64,000 bases of DNA from Candidatus Woodwardiibium gallinarum. GTDB taxonomy: Bacteria > Bacillota > Clostridia > Oscillospirales > CAG-382. Positions 44,128 through 52,310 of this stretch are shown one piece after another. A model generated the notes under the pieces. It was not told the DNA's origin. It was given only the letters and a program-made list of their open reading frames with translations, and did no database searches. The stretch is from positions 142,948 through 206,947 of the forward strand of contig CAJFRY010000001.1 of NCBI GenBank assembly GCA_904419545.1. The letters run 5' to 3'. The first letter of the stretch is position 1, and each line of letters starts with the position of its first letter. The position numbers and the translations under genes were made by a program.

Positions 44128-45138
44128 TCAAACGCTTGCGGTTGCATACGCATTTTGGGAAAGGGGCGCGCGGCTGCCGGCTTGGAATTCATAATAGCCC
44201 TGCGCAGCGATCATGGCCGCGTTGTCTCCGCAAAGGGAAAGCGGCGGCAGATACAGCGCGCAGCCCTTCCGTTCACAAAGCTCGGAGACGGCGGCGCGCA
44301 GATGGGAGTTGGCGGCTACGCCGCCCGCCAGCACAAGTGCAGGTGCGTCTGTCCGTTCGAGCAGGAGCGATACGCGGGTCACGATTGTGCGCACGAGGGC
44401 TTCGGTAAACGAAGCGGCGATGTCTGCCTTGACCGCTTCCTCCAACGTCTGTCCGCGCAGATTCAAATTGTGGACGCAGTTAATCACTGCGGTTTTCAGG
44501 CCGGAGAAGGAAAAATCATACTCGTTGTTATGCACGGTGGCCGGGGTGAAGGGGAAGGCGTCTTTCCGGCCAATGGAAGCCAGCTTGTCCATCATCACGC
44601 CGCCGGGATAGGGAAGTCCGAGCACGCGCGCGGCTTTGTCAAAGGCTTCGCCGGCCGCGTCGTCCCGCGTCTGGCCGATACGCTTGAAATCGGTATAGCC
44701 GTCCACCTGAATGAGTGATGTGTCGCCGCCCGAGACGACCAGCGCAATGAATGGCGGCTCCAATTGCGGGTGAACAAGATAATTTGCGGCGATGTGCCCG
44801 CGGATGTGGTGCACGGGCACCAGCGGCTTGCCGGTTGCGCAGGCCAGTCCCTTTGCGAAGGACAGACCCGTCAGCAGCGCGCCGATAAGCCCCGGCTCGA
44901 CCGTTACGGCGATGGCGTCGACGTCGGCCATTGACAGACTCGCCTTTTCCAATGCGCTCCGTGTTACGCCGCAGATGGCCTCTGTGTGCGCACGGGAGGC
45001 GATTTCCGGAACAACGCCGCCGTACAGCTTATGTATTTCGATTTGCGAGGCGACGACGCTGGAGAGCAGCGTACGTCCGTCCTCCACGACCGCAGCGGCG
45101 GTCTCGTCACAGGAGCTTTCCAAACCCAAAATCCGCAT
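44128..45138 (-). CDS. tsaD: tRNA N6-threonylcarbamoyladenosine synthase subunit TsaD
   Basis: 336 residues; transfers threonylcarbamoyl to A37 of ANN-decoding tRNAs. Motifs: MRILGLESSCDETAAAVVEDG, VPEIASRAHTEAI, VHHIRGHIAANYL (HxxxH metal site), LVVSGGDTSLI and LPYPGGV; GGVAANSHLR near the C-terminus. Precedes rimI in the same direction with a 3-bp gap. Confidence 0.97.
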   Translation of the reverse strand: MRILGLESSCDETAAAVVEDGRTLLSSVVASQIEIHKLYGGVVPEIASRAHTEAICGVTRSALEKASLSMADVDAIAVTVEPGLIGALLTGLSFAKGLACATGKPLVPVHHIRGHIAANYLVHPQLEPPFIALVVSGGDTSLIQVDGYTDFKRIGQTRDDAAGEAFDKAARVLGLPYPGGVMMDKLASIGRKDAFPFTPATVHNNEYDFSFSGLKTAVINCVHNLNLRGQTLEEAVKADIAASFTEALVRTIVTRVSLLLERTDAPALVLAGGVAANSHLRAAVSELCERKGCALYLPPLSLCGDNAAMIAAQGYYEFQAGSRAPLSQNAYATASV

Positions 45139-45141
45139 TTT

Positions 45142-45573
45142 CTAAATCTCCAAATCTGCAAGGACGGCGTTCGTCCCGTTATAAAAGCCGCGGCGTTCGC
45201 CTACCGTACGGAATCCTTCGGTTCGGTAAAGCGCTTCGGCGGCGAGGTTGCCTTTTTCATATTCCAGTAAAATTTTTGAACAGCCCTGTATGCGCGCGTC
45301 AAACCGGATGTAGGTCAGCAAAGCGCGGCCTATGCCGCGGCGACGGAATTCCGGTTTGACCGCCAGATTGACGATTTGGATTTCATCTGCAACAAGGTAA
45401 TACGAGCAGATTCCGGCCAGAACGTCATCCTCAAACACGCCGAGGTAGCAGAAATCCTCTCGACCGAGCGAATCGGCGAGCTGCTCTGCCGACCACGCGG
45501 AACCCAGACAGGCCGCCTCGATGGAGGCGGCCTCGTCGATATGAGAGAGGGGAAGCGGTTTGATCCGGCGCAT
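45142..45573 (-). CDS. rimI: ribosomal-protein-alanine N-acetyltransferase RimI
   Basis: 143 residues, GNAT fold. Motif A VKPEFRRRGIGRALLTYIRF (acetyl-CoA loop RRRGIG), then ILLEYEKGNLAAEALYRTEGFRTVGERRGFY. The position immediately upstream of tsaD is the usual one for RimI (N-acetylation of S18). Start at 45573. Confidence 0.93.
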   Translation of the reverse strand: MRRIKPLPLSHIDEAASIEAACLGSAWSAEQLADSLGREDFCYLGVFEDDVLAGICSYYLVADEIQIVNLAVKPEFRRRGIGRALLTYIRFDARIQGCSKILLEYEKGNLAAEALYRTEGFRTVGERRGFYNGTNAVLADLEI

Positions 45574-45601
45574 AATGAGTTCCCTCCCGTGTGCTTGAAA
45601 T

Positions 45602-46303
45602 TCAATCCTCTACGACGATATTGCCGAAGATCCGTTCCAGCACGTTCTGCGGGCAGAGAACGGTTTTCTTTGAGCCGCGGTCGTAAAGGTAGGTTTTTCC
45701 GTTGAAATCGCGGTAAAACGCGATCAGGTAATACAGCCCCGGGTAATCCGGCGACAGCAGACGGATGTGGTAGTCGTAGTCGTGATCGATGTCGTACGTG
45801 GCGGGCAGCACGGTTTCCTCACCGTTGATGATGGCATCGCGTACGGCGTAAACATATTCGCTGTCGTCCCGCAGGTCTTCGATGTTCTGATAGGATTCAT
45901 CCAAATACTTTTTTTCGGCATTCCAGCGCTCGATGAACAGGGAAGTTGCGCCCGGAACATAGATGAGCGCTGCCACGGGATTGAAGGACTCGATTGTAAA
46001 ATCGGGCAGAGAAGCGTTGCGGTAGACAAATCCGATATCTTCCATTTCCGTGTCTGCAAGATAGTTCGCCGTGTCCTCAAACTGTATAGCATAAAGCGAG
46101 ACGTTCCCGTACTTGCCGTATACGCCGTCGAGTTTGATCGGCTGCACCGCCCAGTTGGACATCACATAGGTGATACCGGTCTCTTCATCGTAGATGCCGC
46201 TCTCCGTTTCGCTGAAGTCCACCACATCTTCACAGGCGTAGAGAAAGCAGAGCGTAAGCAGCAGAAACAAGGCGGTCAGGCGTTTTTTTATATGTATGGC
46301 CAT
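45602..46303 (-). CDS. predicted lipoprotein, function unknown
   Basis: 233 residues. Signal sequence MAIHIKKRLTALFLLLTLCFLYAC with lipobox LYAC, then a ~205-residue extracytoplasmic domain rich in Asp/Tyr, with DIDHDYDYHIRLLSP and FYRDFNGKTYLYDRGSKKT. No recognised domain. The start at 46303 follows AAAGGAGGAAAGCT. It lies between rimI and the deaminase gene; operon membership is unclear. Confidence 0.75.
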   Translation of the reverse strand: MAIHIKKRLTALFLLLTLCFLYACEDVVDFSETESGIYDEETGITYVMSNWAVQPIKLDGVYGKYGNVSLYAIQFEDTANYLADTEMEDIGFVYRNASLPDFTIESFNPVAALIYVPGATSLFIERWNAEKKYLDESYQNIEDLRDDSEYVYAVRDAIINGEETVLPATYDIDHDYDYHIRLLSPDYPGLYYLIAFYRDFNGKTYLYDRGSKKTVLCPQNVLERIFGNIVVED

Positions 46304-46412
46304 AGCTTTCCTCCTTTCGGAATGCAGGCCGGGCAGCGAAAGCCGCAGTTCAAGCGTATGTTTGAATAACTTGTACGGAAAATAAAAGCGTCGTTTTTTA
46401 CTTGCGTCTTTC

Positions 46413-46898
46413 TCAATATCCGATTTGGCCGAGACTGTCGTCGTTTTCGACCCAGTCGCTGACAGTGTAGACCGTATACCGCTCGGCATCCTCGCGGACG
46501 ATGACCCGCGCGATGCCGGCGTTGATCACCAACCGTTTGCACATCTGGCAGGAGGTGGTGCCGCCGATCGGCGCGCCGGTCCTCGGGTCGGTGCAGGCAA
46601 GATAGAGGTCTGCGCCGAGCATCGTTTCCCGCGGGGCGGCGATAATCGCGTTCGCCTCTGCATGAACCGAACGGCACAGCTCGTACCGCTCGCCGCGCGG
46701 GATATTGAGCTGGTCGCGCAGACAAACGCCGCGGTCACAGCAGTTTAGCCGTCCGCGCGGCGCGCCGGCGTAGCCTGTCGAGACAATGGAATCATTTTTG
46801 ACGATGATTGCGCCGAATTTCCGGCGCAGGCAGGTGCCGCGCGCAGAAACGGTCTGTGCAATGTCCAGATAATAGTTTTCCTTCGATACACGGCTCAT
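46413..46898 (-). CDS. deoxycytidylate (dCMP) deaminase family protein
   Basis: 161 residues. Zinc-dependent deaminase: CRSVHAEANAIIAA (His ligand and catalytic Glu) and SCQMCKRLVINAG (Cys ligands), ending in a ComEB-like tail. The longer, tail-containing form fits dCMP deaminase, supplying dUMP for dTTP synthesis. The start at 46898 follows CAAAGGAGGCT; the track start lies inside galU. Confidence 0.9.
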   Translation of the reverse strand: MSRVSKENYYLDIAQTVSARGTCLRRKFGAIIVKNDSIVSTGYAGAPRGRLNCCDRGVCLRDQLNIPRGERYELCRSVHAEANAIIAAPRETMLGADLYLACTDPRTGAPIGGTTSCQMCKRLVINAGIARVIVREDAERYTVYTVSDWVENDDSLGQIGY

Positions 46899-46926
46899 AG
46901 CGCCGGCAGCCTCCTTTGCCGCGTTT

Positions 46927-47796
46927 TCAGAACCGCGCTGCGGCGGCTTTGATATATTTGCGCAGTTCGGCCATTGTTTCCGGGTGCTCCAGTCCGATGT
47001 CAAGGTTGGCCAGCAGGAAGCCGAGCTTGGAACCGAGGTCATAGCGCGTACCCTCGAATTCGCAGGCGAGCATTCCGTACCGCTTGCCCAGCGCGCACAT
47101 AGCGTCGGTGAGCTGGATCTCACCGCCCGCACCCGGCGCCGTCTTTTCGAGGATGGGGAAGATCTCGGGGATCAGAAGTACGCGGCCGAGGATCGAAAGC
47201 AGCGAAAAAACCTTGTCCGGCGTTGGTTTTTCGATCATGTCCCAAACGCGGTAGACGTTGTCCTCAATGCTGTCGACCTTCAGTGAGCAGTATTTCACAA
47301 TTTGCTCCTCGGTCACCTTTTTGACGCCGACGACGGGAAGCGTGAATTTGTTGTATACGTCGATAAGCTGCTTCGTCACCGGTGTGTTTGAAAAGATGAT
47401 GTCATCTCCATACAGAACGGCGAACGGATCGTTGCCGACAAAAGTCTTGGCGCAAAGCACCGCGTGCCCCAGACCGCGCGCCTCCTTCTGCCGGATGAAG
47501 GAAATATTCGCCATATCGGCAATTGCTTTCAGCTCCTCAAGCTGCTTGGTCTTTCCGCTTTTTTCAAGACGCTCATAGTATTCGAGGGAATGGTCGAAAT
47601 GGTTTTCGATGGCTTCCTTGTTTCGCCCTGTAACAATAAGGATGTCCGTAATGCCGGAGGCGACAGCCTCCTCCACAAGATATTGAATGGCGGGCTTGTC
47701 CACAATCGGCAGCATCTCTTTCGGTACGCTTTTCGAGATCGGGAGCATACGGGTGCCCAGCCCGGCTGCGGGGATGACGGCCTTTGTAACTTTCAT
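46927..47796 (-). CDS. galU: UTP--glucose-1-phosphate uridylyltransferase
   Basis: 289 residues; makes UDP-glucose for glycosylation and envelope polymers. Nucleotidyltransferase motif VIPAAGLGTRMLPISKSVPKEML, KPAIQYLVEEAV, VLYGDDIIF and GAGGEIQLTDA. Start at 47796 behind AGAAGGAATT, driven by its own promoter. Confidence 0.95.
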   Translation of the reverse strand: MKVTKAVIPAAGLGTRMLPISKSVPKEMLPIVDKPAIQYLVEEAVASGITDILIVTGRNKEAIENHFDHSLEYYERLEKSGKTKQLEELKAIADMANISFIRQKEARGLGHAVLCAKTFVGNDPFAVLYGDDIIFSNTPVTKQLIDVYNKFTLPVVGVKKVTEEQIVKYCSLKVDSIEDNVYRVWDMIEKPTPDKVFSLLSILGRVLLIPEIFPILEKTAPGAGGEIQLTDAMCALGKRYGMLACEFEGTRYDLGSKLGFLLANLDIGLEHPETMAELRKYIKAAAARF

Positions 47797-47855
47797 AATT
47801 CCTTCTCTACCGTTCCTTTCATAAATAAAGCGGTTTTGCCGCATGACTACAGGCT

Positions 47856-47884
47856 ATTATAGCACAAGTGCACCCGAAATTCAA
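47856..47884 (-). promoter_or_regulatory. sigma-A-type promoter of galU
   Basis: Minus strand TTGAAT (complement of 47879-47884), 17-bp spacer, TATAAT (complement of 47856-47861). Leader of ~55 nt. The rest of the 47797-48024 gap shows nothing further. Confidence 0.8.
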
Positions 47885-48024
47885 GAGCTTTCCGTCAAAT
47901 AAAAACCGCCGCCAAGACGCCGCTGTCGGAAAGCTGTCTCTAATGTTTTCTTTCCGGCAAACGATGCGCAAGGGCTTCTGCAGGTTGTTCCGGCGCGAGT
48001 GTCGGCGGCGGAAAACGGCTTTGT

Positions 48025-48915
48025 TTAGTTGTGGATGATCGGTGCATATTGCCGCAGATAAACTTCCGCATTGTAAATATCATCCGATGAAGGTATCCAT
48101 TCCGGATGAACGGTCTCATTTTGTCCAAGCTGTACCTGCTTTGCGCCACCGTAGGTATGGTACGGGATCAGCTCTACACCTTTACAGTGCTTGAGCGAAT
48201 TATAAATGGCAGCGATGTTTTGAAGGTGTTCGGTGTTCAGGTTGACTGCTTTCAGCAGGATGCATCGCAGTATCGTCTTTGCGCCGCAAGCATCTGCTTT
48301 TTTCAAATTGCTGATGATCTTATGACTGGGAACACCGGTATTGGCTAAATGGCGTCTGTCGTCCGTATCTTTGACATCCCACAAAAACCAGTCTGTAACC
48401 GCCGTAAGCTCAGGCAGTATTGCCGCGTCAAAATATCCGCAGGTTTCGATGGCCGTGCTGACCGCTTGGCTGCGGAAAAGCCGCAGAAGAGGGATAAGCA
48501 GCTCGGCATGTACCGTCGGTTCGCCGCCCGAAAAAGTAACGCCGCCGATGCCGTTGTAAAATGCCGCATCTTTCATGACGGAACGGAAAATTTCTTCCGC
48601 TGATAGCTGCTTGGAACATCTTTCTAAAGCCCCTGTAGGACAGGCATCTGCGCACTTCATGCACCCCGTGCATTTTGAGCGCTCCAGACAATGCCCGCTG
48701 TCGGTGATATGATGCACGCGGGAAGGGCAAGCGGCTTCACAAATACCGCAGCGTATACACAAATGCTCCGCATAAAAGAACTGATCGGCCATCGACTGCG
48801 TTTCCGGATTATGACACCATATGCATCGTAAAGGACAGCCTTTCAAAAATACGGTCGTGCGAATACCCGGGCCGTCCTTGGTGCAGAAATGCTGAATTTT
48901 CGTCACGGGGAGCAT
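48025..48915 (-). CDS. glycyl radical enzyme activating protein (radical SAM)
   Basis: 296 residues. TVFLKGCPLRCIWCHNPE gives the CxxxCxxC cluster typical of PFL/GRE activases; two further [4Fe-4S] ferredoxin motifs follow (CIRCGICEAACP; CTGCMKCADACP), then GVTFSGGEPTVHAELL and WDVKDTDD. The double ferredoxin insert matches activases of non-PFL glycyl radical enzymes. It generates the glycyl radical on the adjacent enzyme. Follows the GRE by 15 bp. Region is AT-rich compared with neighbours. Confidence 0.94.
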   Translation of the reverse strand: MLPVTKIQHFCTKDGPGIRTTVFLKGCPLRCIWCHNPETQSMADQFFYAEHLCIRCGICEAACPSRVHHITDSGHCLERSKCTGCMKCADACPTGALERCSKQLSAEEIFRSVMKDAAFYNGIGGVTFSGGEPTVHAELLIPLLRLFRSQAVSTAIETCGYFDAAILPELTAVTDWFLWDVKDTDDRRHLANTGVPSHKIISNLKKADACGAKTILRCILLKAVNLNTEHLQNIAAIYNSLKHCKGVELIPYHTYGGAKQVQLGQNETVHPEWIPSSDDIYNAEVYLRQYAPIIHN

Positions 48916-48930
48916 AAAAGAATGACTCCT

Positions 48931-51072
48931 TTAATTCCAATTTTGCGCGTTCCGCTCAATGATCATGTTCTGCCATTCCCGGTTCAGTGTCACAAAACGG
49001 GCGTTCCATCCGGAAACCCGAACGGAAAGCGTTTTGAATTTTTGAGGGTCTTTTTGCGCTTCCAATAAAGTCTGTGTATCTACCGCGTCCAATTGCATAA
49101 AAAAGCCGGAGAGCGCAAGAAAGCCGTCCATTAAAGCAATCAGCGCTGAAATTCCGTTGTCACCGGTAAGGGAATCCGGAAAAATTTTGATGTCCAGCGC
49201 GGCACCGCAGGACATTTTTGTAAGGTCGGTCTTGCAGTAGGACTTCACAATAGCGGTTGCGCCCTGGGTGTCGGTTCCCGGCACGGGCGAATCATTGCCG
49301 GAAAGAATATCTCCTTTTCTGTATCCGAAGGCCGTGGCGCAACGATTCGGCAGCCAATCTACCTGACGGCCGAATGTGCTTACACCGGGAATAAATTTGA
49401 CGGGACAATTGCTTTTTTCGTTGAAGCTGTTTACCATATCCGCAAAATCGTTCAGCAGACGTGTGTGCCATAGATCCGCTTCGTCCGAATCGTTGCCGTA
49501 GTATACGAACTTGTTTTTCGCATACAGGCGAAGCAGCTCATTGTCCTGCCAGTTGTTTTTCAGAATTTGGACGAGTTCGGAAAAAGAAACCTTGTTTTCT
49601 TCAAAAACGAGCTTTTCGACGGCGTATAACGAATTCGCCACATCCGGGGCCCCGCCGATATGGGGCGAACGTACCGTATATTCCGGTCCGCAGTCGTAAT
49701 ATGCCCGCGCATGCTCTATACAGCCGTCTTCAAAAAGGCTGACAACCGAGTCGGGTCCGATGCCTCCGCGTGCCTGCCATACGCCGTTTTGGCAAATGTA
49801 TGCGGATTTCACATGGCTGCTGTAGAGCGATTCGACCGCTTCATACAGCGCATCACGAAAGGCGGAGTAGAGTTCCTCAATAGAATTGTATTCGGGAATT
49901 TTATCCGCCGTTATACCGGTCACTTTGTTCCATATCTGCAATGCGTCAAAAGGCATATAGGCAAAGTTGGTTTTTCCCGGAATCTGTACCTCCCAACAGC
50001 CGTCATTCGCAAAGCATCGGGCTTCTTCGTCGGCATATCCGAGCTTTTTTAAGGACCGGAGGATCAGATCTTCATTGTAAATTGCAACGATGCCGCCGCC
50101 ATGCCGCATAACCTGCGCTGTTTTTTCTTTCAGGGCGTAGGAAGTGTTTTTGTTCAGCCGGACGGTAATGGGAAAATCCGAGATGGCCAGTTCTTCCACG
50201 ATATCCAGAACGAGGAAGGTCACTTGGTTTGTAATTTCGTTTCCGTCCGCATTTATACCCGCCAAAACAATATTCTGATAATGCTGCGCGTCTCCTGTCC
50301 CGACGGGGGGATCGGATCGGATCCATTCGCAACCTTTGATAAAAAAGGAGGCCAGCAGTTCTCTCGCTTCATTTTCCGTCAGCAGGCCGTTTAGCAGGTC
50401 TTTTTCCAGAAAGTCCCCAAGCAGCCAGTCCAACCGGCCGATTCCCGGCCAATTGCCGCATAAACGCACAAAAGCGAAAATAAACCACAGGGATTGCAGC
50501 GCTTCGTGAAAATTACGGGCAGGAGAGAAGGGGACCTGGTGCAAAAGCCTGTGAAGATCCGGTCTGCGGTTTTCCGTAGCCGTTAGATATCTGTGATGCC
50601 AAATGCGTATGCTTTCTATCACGTTTTCAAGACTGTGCAAAAACAGAATCTCCTCTTCGCTCAGGCTTGTATCCTTCAGTCGCTTGGCGATGTCTTCCGC
50701 ATAGGCGTTTAATCCCTGCTTCAACACCTTATCATAGCGGATTGTAAGATGGCTTACGGAATAGAAAGGGTTTTGTCCCTTATATCTTGCCGGCACGAGA
50801 TGACGGATTGCGTCTCCCAGTGTGGCGGCTCCGCAGATTTTTTCTTCGGAGCAAATCCGAATCGGTGCCTTTTCGGCGATTCGCCGTATTGCCCTGTTAT
50901 ATTTTTCCGTAACGGATAAGCCTTCAAAGCCTTCGATATCATCCAGATCGACATAAGCGGTTTTCATTGTATCATCTCCGTATTTTCCATACAGAGACGC
51001 ATATGCCCATTCTCTCGTCGCTTTTTGCAGACGAACGGGGCGTTTGACTTCTGATGCCGTTGAAAAAACCAT
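48931..51072 (-). CDS. glycyl radical enzyme of the PFL family, substrate unknown
   Basis: 713 residues, shorter than most GREs (about 750-850). Active-site Cys359 in FANDGCWEVQIPG, which has the GCxE pattern of dehydratase/lyase-type GREs with the base Glu two residues on; the C-terminal radical loop is SVRVSGWNARFVTL (Gly688), with Trp where RVxGY normally has Tyr. Also GHHR-like IWHHRYL and WFIFAFVRLCGNWPGIGRLDWLL. It is not canonical PFL (no Cys-Cys active site). Substrate cannot be assigned. Encoded with its activase and a divergent AraC regulator. Confidence 0.85.
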   Translation of the reverse strand: MVFSTASEVKRPVRLQKATREWAYASLYGKYGDDTMKTAYVDLDDIEGFEGLSVTEKYNRAIRRIAEKAPIRICSEEKICGAATLGDAIRHLVPARYKGQNPFYSVSHLTIRYDKVLKQGLNAYAEDIAKRLKDTSLSEEEILFLHSLENVIESIRIWHHRYLTATENRRPDLHRLLHQVPFSPARNFHEALQSLWFIFAFVRLCGNWPGIGRLDWLLGDFLEKDLLNGLLTENEARELLASFFIKGCEWIRSDPPVGTGDAQHYQNIVLAGINADGNEITNQVTFLVLDIVEELAISDFPITVRLNKNTSYALKEKTAQVMRHGGGIVAIYNEDLILRSLKKLGYADEEARCFANDGCWEVQIPGKTNFAYMPFDALQIWNKVTGITADKIPEYNSIEELYSAFRDALYEAVESLYSSHVKSAYICQNGVWQARGGIGPDSVVSLFEDGCIEHARAYYDCGPEYTVRSPHIGGAPDVANSLYAVEKLVFEENKVSFSELVQILKNNWQDNELLRLYAKNKFVYYGNDSDEADLWHTRLLNDFADMVNSFNEKSNCPVKFIPGVSTFGRQVDWLPNRCATAFGYRKGDILSGNDSPVPGTDTQGATAIVKSYCKTDLTKMSCGAALDIKIFPDSLTGDNGISALIALMDGFLALSGFFMQLDAVDTQTLLEAQKDPQKFKTLSVRVSGWNARFVTLNREWQNMIIERNAQNWN

Positions 51073-51179
51073 GTTTTATCACCTCAAATCCATTTTATCA
51101 TATTTGTTGCTTTTTTGAATGTTTTATAGTATACTCAATTTGTATTATATTTTCATTTTTGTTGCCGGGAGGAAGAATT

Positions 51180-51986
51180 ATGAAGATTAAAACAATTGAA
51201 ATCCGAAATATCGTCGGAGGCAATCTGAAAGGAAATACGGAAAACATCCGTCATATTAAATCTCTGCCCTGCCTTTCGGTTGTACAGTCCGTGCATGGCC
51301 ATTACGAGATAAGCTTGAATGGGGGAAAACCTTGTGCAACGGAAGAAGGCGGCGCCTTCGTTGCGCCTGCCGGTACAAGCCAGAATATCCTGCATCATAA
51401 CGGCGCGGAAGGATATATGGAGGCGCAATGGGTTTTTATGAACATCATAGTCAATGATCTTTTTGAATTTGAAGATTTGTTTGACGTCCCACTGCTGCTT
51501 TCCGCAGACGCTCGGGAAGAATTGTCCGAGTCGATTTCTACGATCGGCAATGACCCCAACATATGTAAAAAATATGCTGCCGCTTATCGATTGACAGACC
51601 TTTTGCTCGCACACGCTTCGATGAAAAACACCGTTTATGATCATTCGGCAATATTGCTTAGAAAATATATAGCTGAGCATTGCGGCGAAAAAATCACGAA
51701 TGAAGCTTTGGCGAATGTCGCTATTTGCTCAGTGCCGCATTTATACCGTATTTTCCAAAAGAATTTTCATTTGTCGCCGCGGAATTATATCAATAAAATA
51801 CGTATTGAAAAGGCATCTGTCCTTTTGGAAAACAGCAGCCGTTCCGTTGCGGAAATATCCGAAGAAGTCGGCTTTGAAGACCCGGTTTATTTTTCGAAGC
51901 TGTTCAAGGAGCATTATCGGCTTTCACCGAAAAAATATCGGGAAATTTCACTTTCTGTAAATTGCAAAGATGAAGTGAAAAAATAA
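51180..51986 (+). CDS. AraC family transcriptional regulator
   Basis: 268 residues. N-terminal cupin-like sensing region (YEISLNGGKPCATEEGGAFVAPAG), C-terminal AraC double HTH (EALANVAICSVPHLYRIFQKNFHLSPRNYINKIRIEKASVLLE...SVAEISEEVGFEDPVYFSKLFKEHYRLSPKKYRE). Divergent from the glycyl radical enzyme gene with a ~107-bp AT-rich spacer, so it most likely regulates that operon. Start at 51180 behind GGGAGGAAGAAT. Confidence 0.92.
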   Translation: MKIKTIEIRNIVGGNLKGNTENIRHIKSLPCLSVVQSVHGHYEISLNGGKPCATEEGGAFVAPAGTSQNILHHNGAEGYMEAQWVFMNIIVNDLFEFEDLFDVPLLLSADAREELSESISTIGNDPNICKKYAAAYRLTDLLLAHASMKNTVYDHSAILLRKYIAEHCGEKITNEALANVAICSVPHLYRIFQKNFHLSPRNYINKIRIEKASVLLENSSRSVAEISEEVGFEDPVYFSKLFKEHYRLSPKKYREISLSVNCKDEVKK

Positions 51987-52083
51987 AAAAAGAGGCGCCT
52001 GCCTTCGCGTGCAATTGTCTCTTTTGAAAATGCAGTTTACGGCAAAACGGTCCGCTGTCCGGCGCGTTTGCAAACGGAATGGG

Positions 52084-52112
52084 AAACGGGCCGCCGATAC
52101 GGCGGCCCGTTT
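52084..52112. terminator. perfect hairpin, bidirectional terminator
   Basis: 13-bp arms AAACGGGCCGCCG / CGGCGGCCCGTTT with a TAC-type loop, between the convergent AraC and tiny Cys-peptide genes. Only a short T tail on either side. Confidence 0.65.
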
Positions 52113-52140
52113 ATGGCTCTGAACAGGCGGAATGTAAGGT

Positions 52141-52236
52141 TTAACCGCAGCAGCAGCAAACAATGACGATCGCGATCAGAATGATGATCCAGCAGCAGCC
52201 GTTGTTACCGCCAAGGAACGAGTCGAAGCAGCCCAT
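52141..52236 (-). CDS. tiny Cys-rich membrane peptide (31 aa)
   Basis: Not in the ORF track. Sequence MGCFDSFLGGNNGCCWIIILIAIVIVCCCCG: a short polar head (Gly/Asn/Cys), one hydrophobic helix and a CCCCG end. AGGAGGTATTGT precedes the ATG at the right distance, which supports translation. The layout is like YjcZ-type sporulation peptides of Firmicutes, but the cysteine pattern is unusual. Function unknown; could be a spore-coat, membrane or metal-binding peptide. Confidence 0.65.
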   Translation of the reverse strand: MGCFDSFLGGNNGCCWIIILIAIVIVCCCCG

Positions 52237-52310
52237 TACAATACCTCCTTCCTCTACCCGCATACTATAGGGTATGTCGGAGGCGGTCGGGTTGCTACCG
52301 ACTTTCGGCT

